Origin: Pyrinomonadaceae bacterium
Lineage (GTDB): Bacteria > Acidobacteriota > Blastocatellia > Pyrinomonadales > Pyrinomonadaceae
NCBI GenBank assembly: GCA_025937955.1
Contig: JAICQI010000043.1
Location: 1-14,745 of the forward strand
Direction of reading: 5' to 3'
Length of the DNA: 14,745 nucleotides
Position numbers and translations under genes: made by a program. Each line of letters begins with the position of its first letter. The stretch's first letter is position 1. Below the pieces are notes generated by a model. It had not been told where the DNA came from, did not search any database, and saw only the letters and a list, made by a program, of their open reading frames with translations. Below, piece after piece: positions 13,840 through 14,745 of the stretch.

Positions 13840-14745
13840 TCACCTTACTTTTTGGGTGGTTCCGATCTTCACCGAAACCGTCCTTGCGTCAGCATTTTTT
13901 GTTATTTCGTTTATCGCGGTTCTGAACACAGTAGTGGCAGCTCCACCCGATCGCGGAAACTGGCCCACGAAGACTGCCTGCTTAATGGTGGTAGTCGGTC
14001 TACCGGAAGCTAGTAGTTGCGTGTCGATAAAGACCCCACCTTTGGGCGTGGGCATTGGCTCGTCGGTCGTGCGTGGCGTGTCTCCACTCACTACTCTAAC
14101 ATTCTCCTGTATAGCCACACCATTACCTTCGATGATATTACCCTTCTGGTCCAAGGGGATATAAGCCACTGGACGGACTACACCAGTAAAATTAGTCCCC
14201 TCATTTCCATAACCGTCAATGACAGTACCATTGTCAACACTAGATGTTTCGCCAACAACGACACGTACGTCCGATAACACGGGAGTCTCACCTTCAGCAA
14301 GCGGCTTGGCAGTCGCTTGTATTTTATTAACTTCAGCGGTAATGAGCTTATCTTTACGGAGATCGACAACTTGGGTTTGTTGCTGTTGTTGCTGCTCCCG
14401 TTTCTTCTGTTCCTCGTTGGGATCGGTGTCCATAAGACCGTCCGGATCAATTAAGCGGAGCGGATTGTTCAATACATAAGTATAACGATTCCAGCTCTGC
14501 GGAGTAGCCAGCCTACTGCTTTCCAAAAGTGGATCAGGAGAAGTAAAGCGGCCTTGAGTGCTACCAAAGTATCTTGCCCCAAAATAATCCAAGCCTGTTT
14601 CAACATCACGTTCCTTGGCGGTGAACTGCTGGCGGACACCATCACCGCTAACGTAACCCCATCCGGAGGTACGGCCGCCTGCCGGTGCGAATAACTCTTC
14701 GCCGAAGGGGAGATAATCGTGCCGCTTCACGTTTGCCAGATTGCC
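13840..14745 (-). CDS. RHS-repeat protein, C-terminal part with a 200-residue tail
   Basis: The C-terminus of a large RHS/YD-repeat cell-surface or secreted protein. The frame is open to the window edge; the GTG at 14730 is internal, not a start, so the gene begins outside the window. Numbering from it, HDYLPFGEE (4-12), the core FTAKERDVETGLDYFGARYF (36-55), QGRFTSPDP (59-67), WNRYTYVLNNPLRLIDPDGL (80-99) form the canonical RHS-associated core ending in DPDG, where the shell stops and a variable tip begins. After a run of six glutamines (113-118) the tail is beta-rich, without a nuclease, deaminase or ADP-ribosylase motif that I can name. Recurrent GN/DG turns and V/T-rich strands (VLSDVRVVVGE, KGGVFIDTQLL) suggest a beta-sandwich-like tip. 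The following gene starts 25 bases downstream. Confidence 0.85.
   Translation of the reverse strand, partial: GNLANVKRHDYLPFGEELFAPAGGRTSGWGYVSGDGVRQQFTAKERDVETGLDYFGARYFGSTQGRFTSPDPLLESSRLATPQSWNRYTYVLNNPLRLIDPDGLMDTDPNEEQKKREQQQQQQTQVVDLRKDKLITAEVNKIQATAKPLAEGETPVLSDVRVVVGETSSVDNGTVIDGYGNEGTNFTGVVRPVAYIPLDQKGNIIEGNGVAIQENVRVVSGDTPRTTDEPMPTPKGGVFIDTQLLASGRPTTTIKQAVFVGQFPRSGGAATTVFRTAINEITKNADARTVSVKIGTTQKVR

Noticed and set aside
13840..14430. RHS tail as a named polymorphic toxin domain
   Set aside because: No HNH, deaminase, ADP-ribosyltransferase or peptidase residue pattern could be identified, so a toxin call is not supported.

Overview
The window looks like chromosomal DNA of a soil-type Acidobacteriota, most likely class Blastocatellia. 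This is an inference from protein style, not from a marker gene. The support is an RHS core of the form common in that phylum, tandem SurA-N proteins without a PPIase domain, STN-like and helical-repeat secreted proteins of unknown function, moderate GC, and intergenic repeats of the 'AGCCAC...' type. No rRNA, tRNA, CRISPR array, insertion sequence or phage gene was seen.

Layout. (1) Positions 1-3690, plus strand: the 3' part of an acyl/aryl-CoA ligase, overlapping by ATGA with a hotdog thioesterase, then hemB (porphobilinogen synthase), a secreted protein with two SurA-N-like domains, and an unrecognised secreted protein. (2) Positions 3712-6104, minus strand: an APC-family amino acid permease overlapping by ATGA with a fold-type I PLP aminotransferase, apparently one amino acid uptake/conversion operon. 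(3) Positions 6221-7909, plus strand: a polytopic GT39/ArnT-like glycosyltransferase. (4) Positions 7980-14745, all minus strand. In transcription order these are: the C-terminal part of an RHS-repeat protein with a 200-residue non-canonical tail; a secreted STN-like protein; a small coupled ORF; a secreted helical-repeat protein interrupted by an in-frame amber codon; two small membrane proteins; and a secreted or anchored GH5-type glycoside hydrolase.

Three short intergenic repeats sit at gene boundaries. One is a 3 x 10-nt direct array that supplies the start codon and signal-peptide n-region of the SurA-N protein. One is an imperfect inverted repeat between the divergent permease and glycosyltransferase genes. 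One is an inverted repeat between the convergent glycosyltransferase and GH5 genes whose arms contain both stop codons. All three end in a TAGCCAC-type terminus.

The points most worth following up are the in-frame TAG that splits a 616-codon gene, the RHS tail plus STN-like protein plus small ORF operon (a possible effector/accessory set with no recognisable toxin), the repeat family embedded in coding ends, and the Asp-to-Asn change at the predicted PLP N1-contact position of the aminotransferase. No clear new defence or mobile system was identified.
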